Source of the DNA: Bugulina stolonifera | Taxonomy: Eukaryota; Bryozoa; Gymnolaemata; Cheilostomatida; Bugulidae | Assembly: GCA_935421135.1 (NCBI GenBank) | Contig: OW285190.1 | Location: 18,920,501 to 18,984,500 of the forward strand | Direction: 5' to 3' | DNA: 64,000 nucleotides | Shown: in pieces, positions 12,447 to 23,745 of the stretch | Layout: every line of letters starts with the position of its first letter | Numbering within the stretch: the first letter of the stretch is position 1 | Notes under the pieces: model-generated | Seen by the model: the letters and a program-made list of their open reading frames with translations, nothing else | Told to the model about the DNA's origin: nothing | Databases searched by the model: none | Translations under genes and position numbers: made by a program

Positions 12447-13640
12447 CCTAATAATAATATGTCTGGGCAAGTAGTCAACACTGTTCAAATTATTTACTAT
12501 TCCAGAGATTATTGTAAGCCTCCACAATAAGTTAGAGAGACTGTTTTTGAAGTAGTGAAACTTTTTGTTGCGTATTTACATGATTAGCGAAATAATAAAG
12601 ATTGACGTAAATTATAAAGATATGTTAAGGAAACTCCAAAATTACTGTGATATATAACATGTACACGACAGTCATGTACAATGTACATGCATAATAATAC
12701 ATTATTATTTTTGACCCTTACACTCAAATTGCTTTATCATGCTTACATGTAAGTAGAACAGTTATACATAAGCTACACATATTTATCATTGATATCAAGT
12801 TTGTTGGACAAGCAGAAAGTGGGTAAGGCACCAACGATTAATTTCACATGGGCAGACCCAAAGCAGTACCATAAGGTATAAAAATTTAGATCATTTAATG
12901 CCATATTAAATGGGTCCTGCAGAGGAGGCATTCAAGAACACCATGTGTATGCTCATCTAGTATATGAATCATCTTTAACAAAGTGTAGATTTCTACAGGA
13001 AATACCCTCTGCTGACGATATTTACAGCTATGATATGTAGTAAGTTATCTTCTCTTGATTGCAGTCAGATATATAAATACATTAGGTCCTAACCCTGAAT
13101 GTTGGCACATGCACATAGACCCACACACTGCCTCAATTATTTTGTGCTACTGCATGTATCCGCACACTATCTGTACAGTTAAGTGTAGACTGACTGTATA
13201 TTTGCATGTTTATGAGAGTAGTTGGCCAATCGCTGCTGTAAATTGAATAACAAACTTCTGAACCATTAGAAATTATTTACCAAATTATGACTCAAAACTT
13301 GCGTAGCGAAATAATACTTGAAATAATGGGTGACTGTCTTTGTATTTCATCTACAAATAAGATTGTTACCATACTGATTAGATGAGGTATTTGATTGGAG
13401 TTGCAACCCCCTGAGAATGAGGTAAGGTGCCACGACTCCTGTCAAACTGTTGCACGTTAACCAAGGGATTTGGTCTACGAGCTGATTTCACTGTCAGGTT
13501 AGAAGCAGCAATAGAATAATAATTTCCAGCCATTACTAGCTGGGGAACGTCTCCTCACACGCCATCAACAAGGAAACAAGTACACATGTAGTTGAAATTC
13601 AAACTAATTTAAAACAGATCTAACACTTGATCAGTATAAA
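12447..13640. other. 3' flank of gene A, no further gene
   Basis: Part of this stretch (about 12840-13250) resembles the 3' flanks of genes B (about 22950-23120) and D (about 46110-46260), for example around TTATCTTCTCTTG and GGATATATAAATGCCTTGG. Flank and gene were therefore probably duplicated together. No coding exon seen. Confidence 0.5.
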
Positions 13641-14156
13641 GTAACCATCTAAATCAGTGTACAATTTTCTTGAATAATCCAATCTATGACAACACATACT
13701 GTATAATGAGCTCTACATGACTGCATATGCAAATCATACGTCTTGCCAAGTTTCTGCTGCTTTAAATAGGGAGGACTGAGGCTATCCAATTTTTTTATCT
13801 ATGCACTTACACTTAATCGGTTCAACTCATGAAAATGTTTTTTCCATATTTGCTGCATACAAAATAATCAACAATTATCCTTTACCACTATTCTTATCTC
13901 ATGCGTACAGACAGATATTGATAGTAGAGGAAAACCTAAACACTGTATAGTCTTCCTGAGTCTTCTTGTGGTTATTTATTTCTCCTTCTGTACTTATATT
14001 GTTTTACTGAAATGTATTACGATATGTATTTTGGGAAATTGCAGGAAAACAGGCTACTAACTACAATCTGTACCTGTAGTACATTTCATTCACTCATGAA
14101 AATTTGTGGAAGACATGAAAGAGTTGTCTTCTCTTTGTATTTATAACCTACATGTA

Positions 14157-14257
14157 GGCACCCCTCTTATTATGGCCACCTTGCGCCTTATATGATGGCG
14201 CTAGGTAGCCATAATATATCACATAAAGCGCAAGGTGGCCATAATAAGAGGGGTGCC
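14157..14257. mobile_element. short foldback (MITE-like) element
   Basis: Two 30-base arms (14157-14186 and 14228-14257, ends GGCACCCCTC/GAGGGGTGCC) are perfect inverted repeats around a 41-base centre. The paralogous block near 38140 lacks it, so it probably inserted after the duplication. No clear target duplication. Confidence 0.75.
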
Positions 14258-14316
14258 TCGTGTGCAGTTCGCTCAGAACATGTCTACTGCTAACCGGTAA
14301 AGCTGCTTTTTTACGG

Positions 14317-14410
14317 TTGCTGAGCTGGTGTAGTGGTAGTATGTTCTGCTCACTGTGCTAGGCATTTAGGTGCTGTAGAGGCTCCGGGTTCAAATCCCAG
14401 TCAGGGACTG
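14317..14410 (+). repeat. tRNA-like sequence, SINE head or pseudogene
   Basis: A box-like TGGTGTAGTGGTAGTA (from 14326) and B box-like GGGTTCAAATCCC (14387-14399). The spacing is longer than in an ordinary tRNA and the acceptor arms pair poorly. Absent from the paralogous block. Confidence 0.5.
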
Positions 14411-14744
14411 GTATTTTCATGAATTTGAAACAAGTCTCTGACTGCTCAAAAATAATTTCCTTGCTAAAAGTACATCATCATATAAAAAAAATGGCCAAAC
14501 CCCCTAACAAGACATAAGTTTTTTTCTCAACAATAGGCAGCTAATCTTTGCTGACTGAGCAGCTGCCTCACACTGAAGATGCATGTATTGCTTAGTCATT
14601 GACATATACTTTCTAACACCAGTCATGTATGTATTATACCTAGAAGTCATATGCATGTAGTAGAGATCATTATCAAAGTCATTACTTGAGCATAAAGATG
14701 ATTTCATCAAATTTATTCAGGAGGTTATAGCCAACAGTAACATG

Positions 14745-15175
14745 AATGAAATCGAAACAGGGTGTCAGTTGAAGTTATGCTTCCTTGAATATGAGGTGTT
14801 AAGGGATGACAACTCCATTAACAAATAATACTCATCAAACTGAGGTTTTCAAAGTGTATAAGTAATATTTACAGATATCCACACTTACATGTATGCTCTG
14901 GTGACATAACTTGAAGCCAGATAATGTACATGTACATATTATATGTAAATTATCTAAAAGCGACTTGTAGCAACCAGTATCTGGAAAACAAAGACAAATT
15001 GATACTTGAAGTTATGCTCTCTTGTGAATCTAACTTATTAAGGGATGACAACTCTATGAGCAAAATTTGCTTATGTAAATATCCACAGCTGTATTTCCTG
15101 GTGACACTACATGAAACAGATACATACATTTCTAAAGAGCAACTTGGGAAATGCAGTTGAATATCGAACTGCTTC
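14745..15175 (+). repeat. two tandem copies of a roughly 225-bp dispersed repeat
   Basis: Each copy contains GAAGTTATGCT, then TTAAGGGATGACAACT, then a TGGTGACA motif, then AGCAACCAGTAT or a variant. Paralogous pair at about 38710-39150; single copies at about 4990-5190 and 37240-37330. Confidence 0.65.
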
Positions 15176-16880
15176 TTGGGAATGGGAAGCAGTAGTCAAC
15201 ATCTCCTTTAGTTTAATTGGCCAATTAGACATGAAAACAGGTACAGGTGTTATACAAGTGTGAACTGGTGGTTGACTTGTTCAAATTAATGCAGCATAAA
15301 CTTGCAGAGCCATGATGAAAGTGTAAGTCAAATCGGGCTCTCCACAACCAGTAACTGGAAAACCATCATGCTATTTAATTAATTATTTTTATGATATTAT
15401 AATATCAGATCTTTCTATTAGTAAAGAAAATGTCAATCACAGTTTGAAGCATTGCAAATTGCACCAATCTAACTTAACATTCACTCACCACATGTTGCTA
15501 GTAACTGATTTCTCACGGATTAGCTAGGCTCTATCAATACTTTGTTGTGTGATCAATTAAAGGCTCTGAAATAGCCCCCCCCCCCTCAAGTTGAAACCCG
15601 TTTGTGTAACCAATAAGGATATTAGTCTAGTCTCTTTCCTTCTTCAGGTCATACTTACTGGGATATTCTGCTATGGCTATTGGCTGAAGCAAAGTGGAGT
15701 CATCCTACTGTTGCACCTGTGCTATGTTACGATGTCAACGATTTACATTGTATAATTGAGACTTTTGCCAACTCAGTCTGTTGCTAAGCAACATAATTAC
15801 ATTTATATTGTGTAGCCAATACAAATTGTGTTGAGATTTATAAACAGACATATTCAATTGATATAAAAGATGTTCAGCTTTAAAAATGGTGAGAATTCAC
15901 AAAAATGAGGGTTTGGGATAACAATCACTGCAATTATAGCAGTCACTGTGGATAGATTTCGATATTGGATCGATTGTCATATTACTGTGTATAATGATAC
16001 TGAAATGTACATTTCAATTTGATGAACTAAAATAAATTAGCTTATTAAATTAATGATGCTAATGTCCAATAAGCAGGAGAAGTAGTTTAATTTCCGGCAA
16101 AAACTATGCATTTCCTCCATACATTGGCCAATCGTATATCACCAGTTCTCAAACGCACTGACAACCTGCCAGCCAACCTGGCCGTGTTAGTTTCTCAGAA
16201 CCTGCACAGTGGGGAATTGCCATAGCAACCTGTGCTAGTATGGGTAAACCTGACTAGACAATAGATAGGTGATTGATACAGTGTGTCACGGATGTGAGAA
16301 AGATGACTGGTTTACAGATGTTAAATATATCTGCCAAACCTCCATTAGCTTAATATAATCATATTAATATTATACTGTTTGGAAACTGCAAGTCACTGTG
16401 TTGGTCTGTTACTAAATGGATTATTCACCAATACTTGAGGAAATAGGAGTCATTAGGCCTTAAGGGAATTTTATGAGAAATAATCTAGTCACAGATTCAT
16501 TATTATCACGAGTTCATTTCCTTCAAAAACTTGCATTCTCATTACCTAGCCATACAGTACTAAATTACATGTAGGTGTACATGTAATTAAGTACTCTGAT
16601 GATGTTGTATGGATATACATGTACATGTACATCGAAATATTAAGAGTCAATAAAAAAGAATAAAAAATGTGTCTTTTATTCATCATTAAGATACTCCCTC
16701 ACACCAACATTTTCCAACATGTGCACGTACACGTATGTGTGTTATACAAGCAGCCCATTGAAAGAACGTTATGTTCCTAGCTATCACTGCTTTGCTGCAA
16801 ATTCATGACTTTTTAATTGGGAAAATATTGCCAGTGAAATGACCATTGCATTAGTATTAGCACTCGCCTGTAATGAGTCT
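15176..16880. other. non-coding part of the duplicated block
   Basis: Aligns to about 39150-40900. Its distal part (about 16380-16550) is a dispersed sequence also seen at 24.97, 40.55, 57.9 (reversed) and 58.37 kb, recognised by GGTCTGTTACTAAATGGATTA and AATAATCTAGTCACA. No gene seen. Confidence 0.5.
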
Positions 16881-16884
16881 TACC

Positions 16885-16995
16885 GGTAGCATGTGTTACC
16901 TGTAGCTAGTGTTACCTTTAGTGAGTGTTACCTTTAGTGAGTGTTACCTTTAGTGAGTGTTACCTTTAGTGAGTGTTACCTTTAGTGAGTGTTAC
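16885..16995. repeat. 16-bp minisatellite (TTTAGTGAGTGTTACC)
   Basis: About six units lead directly into the 11-bp array. The unit matches the 16-bp array of the paralogous locus at 40.9 kb. Confidence 0.85.
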
Positions 16996-17600
16996 CTGTA
17001 GCATACAACATGTAACATACCTGTAACATACCTGTAGCATACCTGTAGCATGCCTGTAGCATACCTGTAGCATGCCTGTAGCATACCTGTAGCATACCTG
17101 TAGCATCCCAATAGCATACTTGTAGCATGCCTGTACCATACATGTAGCATACCTGTAGTATACCTGTAGCATACCTGTAGCATACCTGTAGCATGCCTGT
17201 AGCATGCCTGTACCATACATGTAGCATACCTGTAGTATACCTGTAGCATACCTGTAGCATACTTGTACCATACCTGTAGCATATCTGTAGCATACCTGTA
17301 GCATACCTGTAGCATACCTGTAGCATACCTGTAGCATGCCCGTAGCATACCCGTAGCATACCTGTAGCATGCCTGTAGCATACTTGTAGCATACCTGTAG
17401 CATACCTGTAGCATACCTGTAGCATACCTGTAGCATACCTGTAGCATGCCTGTAGCATACCTGTAGTATACCTGTAGCATACCTGTAGCATACCTGTAGC
17501 ATACCTGTAGCATGCCTGTAGCATACCTGTAGTATACCTGTAGCATACCTGTAGCATACCTGTAGCATACCTGTAGCATACCTGTAGCATACCTGTAGTT
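16991..17600. repeat. 11-bp minisatellite (GTAGCATACCT), about 55 copies
   Basis: Near-perfect 11-base units with scattered substitutions. Since 11 is not a multiple of 3 and the unit has no minus-strand stop, three overlapping minus-strand frames of about 200 codons stay open. None is a gene. Confidence 0.95.
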
Positions 17601-17703
17601 TACCTGTAGCTAGTGTTACCTGTTACTTACATGCATACCTGATTCATGGTTTTATGCACCCATCTAGGGTGAAGTAAACTGTATCTACATTGTGTACATG
17701 TAT

Positions 17704-17957
17704 CAGTAGGCGCTTTCGCAACCTCTTGGACGGACCCGGGTCACAAATAAAAATCACAAGATGGTCGTCCGACCTGGGATTTCGCTTGGCCCGGCGAGAC
17801 CATCTCTAGCTCATCGGCGCACCTAAGTTCTTTGCGCGAAAATGAGGATTTTGCTTTTGGCCCAGGCTGGTGTGTTTGTGACTCTGTGACGGATGTGGCA
17901 GAAAATATTTTTGCAAATTGGTCTGAGTCTAAAATTTGGGTCCCGAAGACACCTAGT
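17704..17957. mobile_element. GC-richer insertion of about 250 bp
   Basis: The paralogous block reads straight through here (near 41330), so this is an insertion. Its ends TAGGCGCTTTCG and CGAAGACACCTA are imperfect inverted repeats, as in a small DNA transposon. Target duplication unclear. Confidence 0.5.
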
Positions 17958-18583
17958 ATAATCATATTCCTGTACTACTTCTACCTCCTGTAAATTATGT
18001 ACTTGCCGTCAGCTTTTGCAAACCTTATTTGTATGCTTAAATGACATTCTGCTTTTAAACAACCTGGTATTATTTCTATACTCTAGAGGTTTCACATGCA
18101 ACTTTCTATAACCATGTCATAGTTTTGCCTATTATATCACTGAAGCTGTATCATTTTGCTTACGTTTATTCCCCTGCACTAACAAACTAGTAGAATAGTC
18201 CTGGCTCTACTATAACGCCTTGCTAGAGAAAGAATACAGCTGGGCTACCCCAGCCTCTGTAAATATTTCTGCAAAAGCCGATTTGACTAGCCACGTAATT
18301 CTCTACAATAAAGTAACCTAACAACTGTGTTCGAGTCATCAGGGGCTCCAGAAATATCCCCCATATGTCAGGTATTGCATGTCTCATCCTTCACAGTGTA
18401 GGCTCTCCCAGGCAATAACTATATCAACAGCAAAATTTCTAAATTGGAAAAAAGTAGCCAGATCATCTTAAGCATGCAAATTTAAGGACAATCCAATAAT
18501 AATGCCATTATTCATAATTAACTCTTCTAATATGACTTCTTAATACCTTGAAGGGCTTGTCACCAAAAGAGTTAGAAATGCAC

Positions 18584-18770
18584 GGTCATGCAAAGTAATG
18601 CTTTCTTCTGCTGGAAAATCCAATTTACCCCAAATAACATGACTAATATTAAAGTATTGGCCATGCTGTAACATTAATATAATAATTATGTTAGCACTGA
18701 TTTCGCTGTTTTTTGCTAATCTGATCCCCTTCATGTATATAAGTAGCAGCAATCTCTATACAGATTCATT
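18584..18770 (+). promoter_or_regulatory. promoter of gene B
   Basis: TATATAAG at 18736-18743 is followed by TTCATTCATC at 18765. Upstream GGTCATGCAAAGTAATGC (18584-18601) is conserved in all paralogues except A: 31430, 41973, 55191 (minus strand) and 60169. Confidence 0.7.
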
Positions 18771-18818
18771 CATCTATCTGTCTTATTCTCACCAGAACTT
18801 TGTGTGTAACTTAACGTC

Positions 18819-21800
18819 ATGTGTAAGTAATAGACTATACTATTGTGTTTAGTATAATTACAGTGTACATGTATATTATTATAACTAATCAATTTATAGC
18901 AGAATAAAAATACATGGCAGTAAATGTGGTAAATTATATACATGTAACATAAATGCAACTTTTTATCTTGTTGAGTTCTGAAAAAAATTGAAGGTTTTTG
19001 CTGAAGGAGAGAACCAAAGCCTCTGCCAGTGGTATACCAAGTGCAATTATACTATTATGAAAACAGGGTTTCCAATTACTGCACTTTTATATTTTCCTTT
19101 GTAACTACCAGTTTGTTATATTATAAAATAATACATGGTAGTATGTGAATAGTAAAACATTATAAAAGTATGAGTTGTTCCCAACTGAACATGAAATATT
19201 ATAAATCTATTTATTTACATTATATAATTATACTATTATGTTATTCAGGTGTTTTATTATTCATATAGAGATTTATATAGTTACAATATATACTTTGATT
19301 GTTTCTCATTGTAGTGTCTATCAGAACCCTTGCTGTGGTAGTGCTAGTAGGTAAGTGTCTTATACTAAATATCCAGGTCTGAATTACATGTAACTCTACT
19401 GGAATTGACTCAGCATGCAAAAAAACTAAACATTTCATATGTAATTATGCATCTACATTTGTATTATAGTTTGTTTGGTCTTAAAATTTTGGTCTTACAA
19501 CAGATTTTATTACAATATTTAGGCAATGTTATATCTCTGTCTTTAATATCTACATGTATATAGCTTATATGATTCTGTTCTATGTTAGTGTATGTTACCT
19601 TCTTTCAGGTTTGGCATGTGACACTCTGGGAAACAAGTCTAGTCATAGAAAGTTTGGAAGAGGTAAAAGCTTCTAAGGAATTATACTTGTTAATTAGTGG
19701 GACAAATATCTTGTCAAACTTTCTGACCTAGTTAATATATTGTACAAGCACATTATACATGTAGCTGATCCACCATTGGTAGCCTGGAGTAAATACATCA
19801 AGCATATTGTTGGTCACATGACTTGAGTGTGACTAATAATACGGTTAACCCTGTACAGAGTAGATTTATCCTGCACACGTATATAATATGGTTTAAACAG
19901 ACCAAACATACATGTATGTGGTAGTAGGAAACCACATTCGAAGTCTAATTTTTACTCCAGAACTGATTTTATATTCTGTATCTGTATGAGCACCTTGGTC
20001 TAAAATATTTTATAGCTAATTGAGAACTTTCGTCGATGCTGCACCCTTGGTTTCTGATGCTATATTCTAAGCTTAGTGATGTCATAGTCTCCGTCTTTCG
20101 CGTTCATATTATTTTGCTCAACATTGCAATTTATTCGGTCTTAAAATAGTTCTAATGATAATTTATAGGCAGAATTATATACTCACTTGGCTTGCATAAT
20201 TGATTTCTTCTGTTATTTTTTCTAGGTTTGTCAAGTCACGGTCGAGGCTTAGGCCACCGTGGAGGAACTTTTGACAGAGGTAAGCCTCTAAAGCAGTATA
20301 TACCCGTTATTAGTGGAAAAATATTTTGGTGTATAACCCAATTTATACAAGTTTATTGTGGAGTTTTTGTTCCAGTACTAGTTGCCTAGTGTAAGCTCAT
20401 AGAACATCTAATTTATCTTGATGTACTGGGCTTTTGATGCTATATTTACCCATGGCTTGTTGTATATACATTATTTTACACTACCACCGTTTGTTTAGAG
20501 TTATATCTTGGACTTAACCTGTTACCATTTTTAGGTTTGTCGCATAGCGGTCGAAGATTTGACCTCGGTCACCAAAATTTTGGCAAAGGTGAGTCTACAA
20601 GACATTATATTTCTTACTATTGAATAAGCATCATGCCATGTGCAATGTAAATAATATTTGAAGATATTGTGACAACAAGTCACTCTGTATTAAAATGTAT
20701 TAAAACTGTACTATTTTAACTTGTAGTCTGTGAGTTGAATCTTTACAACTACTATTGCGGATTCAAGAGTGCTCTTTACAGTAGAGCTTCTCAGGAGGTC
20801 CGCTGTTATAGGTTGGTAATGAATTATATTTATAGGAAAATCTAATATGTAAGTTGCTCTTAATGTCTAACATTGTATAAACCATCTTCTGGTTCTTTAC
20901 TCAAAAATATTTCATTTCTTAATTTAGCGCAAGACAAAAATTCCTGGATGCCATTTACGGCTGCAAAGTAGTTTTACCAGCTAAGAAACTATTCCAACTG
21001 GGACAGTATATCCATGACTACACCTCAAGTTGTGCAGGTTCTGGAGTTGCATTCCCCAGCTACGGTTAGTATCTCTACTACATTGTATATATTACCAATG
21101 CTTTCCACTGGTATCTGTCAAAGGATTGTGTTAAAAGTGTACCTAGTCCCACCGATTACAGACATCATAACATACAACCAGTCAACCAGAGTTTACAACT
21201 GAATAGTTCAACTTTAGCCATTGGTCTAGAGGAAAATATTGTTAATTAACTTTTATTGAATAATTTTCACATAAATCAGATCTGATGAAACCATTTGTAT
21301 GACAATCTTCATATGAAATATTTATGTTATTAGGATGTGAAAAAGTTGCTGTATGTATAAAGATTCTACTTAACAGAAATGGTAGGAAAGTGAATTGGTA
21401 AGTACTTACAATATACAACCTCTATATGAAACACTTGAAATACTTGTTTTCTAGCTCATGTTACTTAAGTGATATTTTATATGAGTATTATACACATGTA
21501 TATGAAACACAAGATATACAATGTAGTTACTTACTACTGGACCAAACTGGACTCAGTAAATCATAATTATTATTCCAATTAAATTGAGAACAGATTTACT
21601 GCTTTAACTGCACTCTACACAAAATCTGAGCAAAAGCTGCTGTAATATATTATGTATTTAGAGCAAATTGGCATAGTAGATTTTGTTAATTAGCGTGAAG
21701 TAGTGTAAAACAAATATAACAGTATGGCAACTTCAAATTATGGGGGGAATTCCCCTAAATACTTCAGTATTCACATTCTGTTTGTATAAGACAAGTAAGG

Positions 21801-22338
21801 ATGTCCCAGGCTACATGTGGGAATAACTACAATGTGTTAAGTAGTAAACATGCCACCTGTCTAATTAGTTGGAAACCCAACAGTGAATTAATTTGTCCGT
21901 AAAGGTGGAGAGATTATGCTTGTATTATCAGCAAATACAAGTAATATAGCAATTATCAGCAAACTATAATTATACCTGGTGGATGTCTGATGCCTCTTTC
22001 TTTCTCGAACACAGCAGATTTAAAATAGAATAAACTCCCCACTAGCTCTGTCACAGGTTCACTGCCTAATGGACAGGTCTTCCTTAGTCGGCAGGTATGC
22101 CATATATAGATGTACATGACAGTCATATTGTGCTCTCATAGCATGCACCATCTCTGGTCTTTTTTACAGTGGCAAAGTAGATGAAGCCGATGTCTGCTTT
22201 AAACTAGCAAAGAAAACTGGATGCCCATTGGCTGCAGAGTTACATAAACTGGTCATATATGAAGCTGTACCAAAGTTATGCCACGTCAGGCTGTATGGGC
22301 TATCAAAATCACTTGGACAGGTTCTCCCACACTGTTAG
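18819..22338 (+). CDS. gene B: secreted modular cysteine-rich protein, 218 aa, 9 exons
   Basis: Exons: 18819-18822, 19315-19350, 19609-19662, 20226-20279, 20535-20588, 20727-20811, 20928-21064, 21334-21397 and 22170-22338 (657 bases with TAG), continuous in phase. Exons 1 and 2 give the signal peptide MLSIRTLAVVVLVG. Exons 3-5 are 54-base phase-1 modules of 18 residues (GLACDTLGNKSSHRKFGR, GLSSHGRGLGHRGGTFDR, GLSHSGRRFDLGHQNFGK), all starting Gly-Leu and ending Phe-Gly/Asp-Arg/Lys. Exons 6-9 code a domain with 12 cysteines ending Leu-Pro-His-Cys. It is closely similar to D and more distantly to A. Intron 8 carries about 528 bases (21629-22156) absent from D. AATAAATAAA at 22786 is a likely polyadenylation signal, conserved in D. 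No known domain recognised; extracellular location is inferred from the signal peptide. Confidence 0.85.
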
Positions 22339-23330
22339 TGATTTGAACAAGCTTGACTGATCTCTAAAGTCCCGTTAAAGAAAGATCACGACTCCCAACT
22401 TCCTGTTATACTCTACTCCATACACAAACTTAATTGATTCAGCCTCCTATGTTATCATAGCAACAAATATACTCACTTTTAATCAAATTTAATGCAAAAT
22501 CGATAATTTTATAATCTCCCACACATTTCTTTCATAGTACTTCATCGTTTCTATCTTTTTTAATATTATTCTCACAGACTACTCTGTTGGCAGGCAACAT
22601 TTAGAGGGTAATCTGATTTTTCTTGTATAACTGCATATACACTGTAGTATAATATTGGAAAAAGGTTTATGATTGCTTGCAATAATAATAGATTATTAAA
22701 ATGTGCTCTGTATAGATATTTTTATCCTAGAAACTATCTCTTGAAATAGAACTTTTAACTAGCTGCTTTTCACTAGTAATTATTGAATAAATAAATCTAT
22801 CTCAAATTAGAAAGCCAAACCTATAGATTATTTCATTATATTTATGTTGAATTGCTCTGCATAGTCTAGTAGGGGCATAACGAGGTGTAACTCAACCATC
22901 ATAGTGTGTGTACCCTGGTCAGATTTATGGATTATTATTTACAAAATACTGACAACTACAGCTAATCTCCCCCACTAGCATTTACTGCAGTGATGTGAAA
23001 CAGAGAGTTATCTTCTCTTGGGTTTAATTGGATATATAAATGCCTTGGTAATAGCTCTTGATACTGCAGCATGTTCATAGACATACACTGCCTTCTCTCT
23101 ATACTTCTTAATATAGTCTTATATAGTTAGTAGTCTGCTTATAATTAAAAGGAATATTGTCATTGTGTCTTGAGATATGATACTCCCTCCACTGATGGAT
23201 TAATTTGTTTACATACATCCTCATTGCATTGTATTCATTAAAATGTGTCATTGTCATTCTTATGCATATATATATACATGTACAAGTAATTGTTACCTTC
23301 TTGTTACATTACCTGGACTACTTACATGTA
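22339..23330. other. 3' flank of gene B
   Basis: Aligns to the 3' flank of gene D (45507-46620). Its first part also aligns, reversed, to 50060-50575 downstream of gene E. No further gene. Confidence 0.6.
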
Positions 23331-23745
23331 CTTGTGCTTATACTGTACTATGGTAATGCTTTACTGACAACATAAAATCCACCAACACAATCATCAAATT
23401 ACAATTTTTTTTGTCTGTTTTCTCTATTATTATACCTCAAACCCCTTTTTAGTAAAAGCTGATTTATTAACCACCTGGCCACAGTCCATGAAGTATAGTT
23501 CATATATAAGCAGCATACACTCCTATTATGTGCAGCTGTTTGTGGACTGCTAATAAAGAGTATTCTACTCCTGGCCTGTGATCTTCTGCTGTTCACTGCT
23601 AACTGTTAGTACACAAGCACTGCTTGGACTTAGGTTCTAAGTGCAGTCCTAGAACGCATCCAAGACTCTAGCTGAGACCCAATGTTCCATCACAATACTC
23701 GCTGTCACTACCCTGTGCTGAGGTACCAGTGCTCTTAGACTCTTG
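23330..23745 (+). mobile_element. probable solo LTR, family 2
   Basis: A TATA box (CATATATAAGCAGC, about 23508) is followed by AATAAA (about 23552) and a C/T-rich leader with ACTTAGGTTCTAAG, the layout of an LTR. The copy at about 46620-46957 is cut by the hAT element. Ends are not defined and no internal retrotransposon genes were seen. Confidence 0.45.

Larger units (their letters stand above)
13645..23680 (+). repeat. segmental duplication, copy 1 (contains gene B)
   Basis: This block aligns, with insertions and deletions, to about 37347-46950. Anchors include ATCTAAATCAGTGT at the start, the minisatellite locus at 16.9/40.9 kb, the whole of genes B and D, and the LTR-like 3' end. Confidence 0.85.

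Noticed and set aside
16966..17590. Three overlapping minus-strand frames of about 200 codons
   Set aside because: By-product of the stop-free 11-bp minisatellite; all three frames give the same peptide repeat.
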